DNA from: Agromyces albus
GTDB lineage: Bacteria > Actinomycetota > Actinomycetes > Actinomycetales > Microbacteriaceae
Reading direction: 5' to 3'
DNA: 64,000 nucleotides
Assembly (NCBI RefSeq): GCF_004134825.1
Contig: NZ_SDPN01000001.1
Span: 184,800-248,799 of the forward strand
Position numbers and translations under genes: made by a program
Notes under the pieces: generated by a model
What the model was told of the DNA's origin: nothing
Databases searched by the model: none
The model's input: only the letters and a program-made list of their open reading frames with translations
Part shown: positions 61,771 to 64,000 of the stretch, one piece after another
Layout of the letters: every line of letters begins with the position of its first letter
Position numbering within the stretch: the stretch's first letter is position 1

Positions 61771-63555
61771 CTACTTCGCGATGGTGATCGAAGTCGCTCC
61801 GGTCGCGATCGTGGTGGTGTCGAGCGTGACGGTGATCGTGATGGGCACGGTCGATCCGGCGGCAAGGGTCTTCGGTGATCTCACGGTCGCGATGAAGATT
61901 GCCTTGGCCGGGTCGTAGACGGCACAGACCGGGGCCTGATCGGCGAGCGTGACCGTCGCACCGCAATCGGAGCTCAGTTGCGCGGCGAGGTCGGCGGAGA
62001 TCGGCTGGCCGCCGGCGCCGGTGAGGGTGAACTTCACCGGGATGGTGGAGCCGGCCTTGTATTTCGCCTTCGTCGGCGAGAGCTTCGTGACGCTGAACCC
62101 GACCGCATAGTCGACGGTCACCGAGGTGGGGTTGCCCGCGACATCCGTGGCAGTGCAGCTGAGCGTCTGCGCGCCGGCGGTGGAGGTGTCGACCGCTCCG
62201 CAGGAGGAGGAGGCGATTCCGGATGTCTCGTCGGAGGCGTTGGGCGTCGCGGTCACGGTCGCGCCGAACGCGACCAGGGTGCCGCCGAGGTTCGGTGACA
62301 GGGTCGGGGCGAGCGCGGGCGCGACCGTGTCGACCTTCACGGTGTAGTCGGCGTCGCCGGTGTTGCCGGCGAGGTCCAGACAGGTCGCCTGCAGGGTGAG
62401 CTCGCCTTCCCCGGTGCTCGTGGACGTCGTCGTGCAGTTGTCAGGGTCGATTCCCGAGCCGCCGGCCTCGTCGGACCAGTTCCAGTCCACGGTGACGTCG
62501 GTGGTGTTCCAGCCGGCGCCGTTCGCGACGGGCGACTGCGTTGGCGCCGCGGTGGGCGCGGCCAGATCAGTTGCGTCGGCGACGACCGCCAGCGAGTGGA
62601 AGCTGCCAGCGGCGATCGCGGTGACGTCGGTTAGGCCCACCGGGACGGTGGCCTGCCCGTAGGCGTTGTCGCCCCAGGCGGTGACGGTGCCGTCGGAGTT
62701 CAGCGCCAGCGAGTGGCGGATGCCGGCGGCGATCGCGGTGACGCCGGTCAGGCCCACCGGGACGGTGGCCTGCCCGTAGGCGTTGGCGCCCCAGGCGGTG
62801 ACGGTGCCGTCGTTGTTCAGCGCCAGCGAGTGAGCGCCGCCGGCGGCGATCGCGGTGACGCCAGTCAGGCCCGCTGGGACGGTGGCCTGCCCGTCGCCGT
62901 TGGCGCCCCAGGCGGTGACGGTGCCGTCGGCTTTCAGCGCCAGCGAGTGGTAGAGACCCGCGGCGATCGCGGTGACGTCGGTTAGCCCCTCCGGGACGGT
63001 GGTCTGCCCGTAGAGGTTGTAGCCCCAGGCGGTGACGGTGCCGTCGGCTTTCAGCGCCAGGGAGTGGAAGCCGCCGGCGGCGATCGCGGTGACGTCGGTC
63101 AGGCCCGGGGGGACGGTGGTCTGCCCGTCGCCGTTCCAGCCCCAGGCGGTGACGGTGCCGTCGGATTTGAGCGCCAGCGAGTGGTAGAGGCCCGCGGCGA
63201 TCGCGGTGACGTCGGTAAGGCCCGGGGGGACGGTGGTCTGCCCGTCGCTGTTCCAGCCCCAGGCGGAGACGGTGCCGTCGGATTTCAGCGCCAGCGAGTG
63301 GTGGAGGCCCGCGGCGATCGCGGTGACGTCGGTCAGGCCCGCGGGGACGGTGGTCTGCCCTTGGCTGTTGTCGCCCCAGCCGGTGACGGTACCCGAAGCG
63401 CCCGCTCCCGACCCGGCTACCGTCGCGCCGACCTGACTCGCGCCCGCCGGTCCCACGGGCCCGGCCACGAACAGGCCGACGATCATCACGAGGCCAGCCG
63501 CAACAGCACCCGTACGGAACCCCGCACCATTCGACATCTTCGACTGCGTCATCAT
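61771..63555 (-). CDS. Secreted RCC1-repeat (beta-propeller) protein
   Basis: A 594-residue exported protein: signal peptide (about 1-40), seven tandem RCC1-type repeats of 39 residues (about 57-329; VTAWGxNxxGQ … TAIAAGxxHSLAL), then an Ig/HYR-like region (NWSDEAGGSGIDPDNC, TCLDLAGNTGDADY) and a C-terminal beta domain (KLSPTKAKYKAGSTIPVKFTL). Seven blades fit one complete RCC1 propeller. Its role is unknown; extracellular binding or adhesion is plausible. Cysteines occur only in the C-terminal part, suited to disulfides. Confidence 0.88.
   Translation of the reverse strand: MMTQSKMSNGAGFRTGAVAAGLVMIVGLFVAGPVGPAGASQVGATVAGSGAGASGTVTGWGDNSQGQTTVPAGLTDVTAIAAGLHHSLALKSDGTVSAWGWNSDGQTTVPPGLTDVTAIAAGLYHSLALKSDGTVTAWGWNGDGQTTVPPGLTDVTAIAAGGFHSLALKADGTVTAWGYNLYGQTTVPEGLTDVTAIAAGLYHSLALKADGTVTAWGANGDGQATVPAGLTGVTAIAAGGAHSLALNNDGTVTAWGANAYGQATVPVGLTGVTAIAAGIRHSLALNSDGTVTAWGDNAYGQATVPVGLTDVTAIAAGSFHSLAVVADATDLAAPTAAPTQSPVANGAGWNTTDVTVDWNWSDEAGGSGIDPDNCTTTSTSTGEGELTLQATCLDLAGNTGDADYTVKVDTVAPALAPTLSPNLGGTLVAFGATVTATPNASDETSGIASSSCGAVDTSTAGAQTLSCTATDVAGNPTSVTVDYAVGFSVTKLSPTKAKYKAGSTIPVKFTLTGAGGQPISADLAAQLSSDCGATVTLADQAPVCAVYDPAKAIFIATVRSPKTLAAGSTVPITITVTLDTTTIATGATSITIAK
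62569..63387 (-). repeat. Seven 117-bp tandem repeats coding for the RCC1 blades
   Basis: The 819-bp block contains seven in-frame 117-bp units; the middle units share most bases even at third codon positions (for example the run coding TAIAAG recurs with almost the same codons), which indicates recent duplication or gene conversion. Confidence 0.9.
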
Positions 63556-63802
63556 CGACCACCCATCATCAGCGGGCGGTCGGGAAGTCCCTCATAGAGA
63601 GGCGACCACGGGCGGAACACTTCAAAAATACCACCCTGCTGCCGCGCGGGGCAGACCCAGTTCTGGCGCTCACTCCGGTGCAACCCCGTCGGCGATGTCG
63701 CCAGCGGGCGCCAGCGCCGACGCGCTGAGATATCGACCGACGGATAGAGTGGTGCGACGGGCGCCGCAACGGGGGGCGCCCTCGGCATCGGCGGGGGGCC
63801 GT

Positions 63803-64000
63803 GTGGGGCGCAAGATCGGTATGGCAGCGGCATCCGCGAGCCTTTCGGCATTACTCCTGAGCGGATGCACCGCAGCCCCGATACCCACACCGCCACCCGT
63901 GACGATCACGGCGACGGTCACCGCGACGCCCACGCCCGAGCCGACGGCCGCTCCGGCGCCGCCGCCTGCCGCGGAACCCGCGCCGCCGCCCGAGCCCGTG
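63803..64000 (+). CDS. Proline-rich lipoprotein (3' end outside the window)
   Basis: Start of a putative lipoprotein: GTG at 63803 after a GGGGGG ribosome-like site gives MGRKIGMAAASASLSALLLSGC with a good lipobox; an in-frame ATG at 63821 is the alternative. The mature part begins TAAPIPTPPPVT and continues as a Pro/Ala/Thr-rich linker to the window end, a typical cell-wall-spanning spacer. The functional domain lies beyond 64000. A possible -10 TAGAGT is at 63745-63750. The 63556-63802 gap holds no other gene. Confidence 0.65.
   Translation, partial: MGRKIGMAAASASLSALLLSGCTAAPIPTPPPVTITATVTATPTPEPTAAPAPPPAAEPAPPPEPV

Noticed and set aside
62569..63387. Regular repeats resembling a CRISPR array
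   Set aside because: The 117-bp period is in frame with the RCC1 blades of one protein and there are no unique spacers.

Overview
The window is strongly GC-rich, densely packed bacterial DNA. Several things point to an actinobacterium, most likely a Microbacteriaceae such as an Agromyces relative (an inference from gene content, not a measured placement): a NucS/EndoMS mismatch endonuclease, many leaderless-type promoters (TAnnnT, then 6-7 nt, then the start codon), GTG and TTG starts, short lipoprotein and Sec signals, and a very frequent CGGATGCC/GGCATCCG octamer. I saw no rRNA, tRNA, CRISPR array, phage or IS element.

Layout. 1-6.1 kb: a dipeptide/oligopeptide ABC transporter operon (cut by the window edge), a divergent Lrp/AsnC regulator, a small beta-barrel protein and an Xaa-Pro aminopeptidase. 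6.1-17.8 kb: housekeeping and stress genes, namely a tandem alpha/beta-hydrolase, a class-A beta-lactamase-like protein, an M13 peptidase, the TrkH/TrkA potassium system, YccF, a MATE exporter, an NAD(P)-binding protein, an M20 amidohydrolase and a LacI regulator. 17.8-24.7 kb: threonine catabolism (Kbl-Tdh), an MFS transporter, NucS, a HAD phosphatase, an EEP-family enzyme and a DUF2238-like membrane protein.

24.7-35.8 kb is an uncharacterised catabolic island: two amidohydrolases (one lacking expected metal ligands), a PDR/VanB-type reductase without a visible oxygenase, an XRE-cupin regulator with a paired operator, a NitT/TauT-type ABC transporter, a FAD oxidase, a creatininase-family amidase, a PNPOx-like flavoprotein and an SDR. 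Together these suggest uptake and ring opening of an N-containing, probably cyclic, compound.

36.1-41.4 kb: a secreted M6 metalloprotease, a DUF2804 protein, a TetR regulator beside a 26-bp perfect palindrome, and a small monooxygenase-fold protein. 41-54.5 kb is a fructan locus: a ribose/fructose-type ABC transporter, a LacI regulator, a PfkB fructokinase, a secreted GH32 levanase-like enzyme with nested inserted domains, a 39-aa leader-like ORF, a GH68 levansucrase and a membrane-anchored GH32. Five copies of the operator TGACAACGNTGTCA (one with a base change) tie most of these genes to the LacI protein. 54.6-64 kb: a large LAL-type LuxR regulator, small proteins, a PNPOx-like/MocR divergent pair, a DUF4383 protein, a GIY-YIG-like protein, a secreted RCC1-repeat protein and the start of a proline-rich lipoprotein.

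The most interesting signals are the fructan regulon with its duplicated operator-leader-terminator module at 50.0-50.4 kb, the nested domain insertion in the levanase, the 24.7-35.8 kb catabolic island, and a MATE gene whose leaderless promoter points to an ATC codon instead of a normal start.
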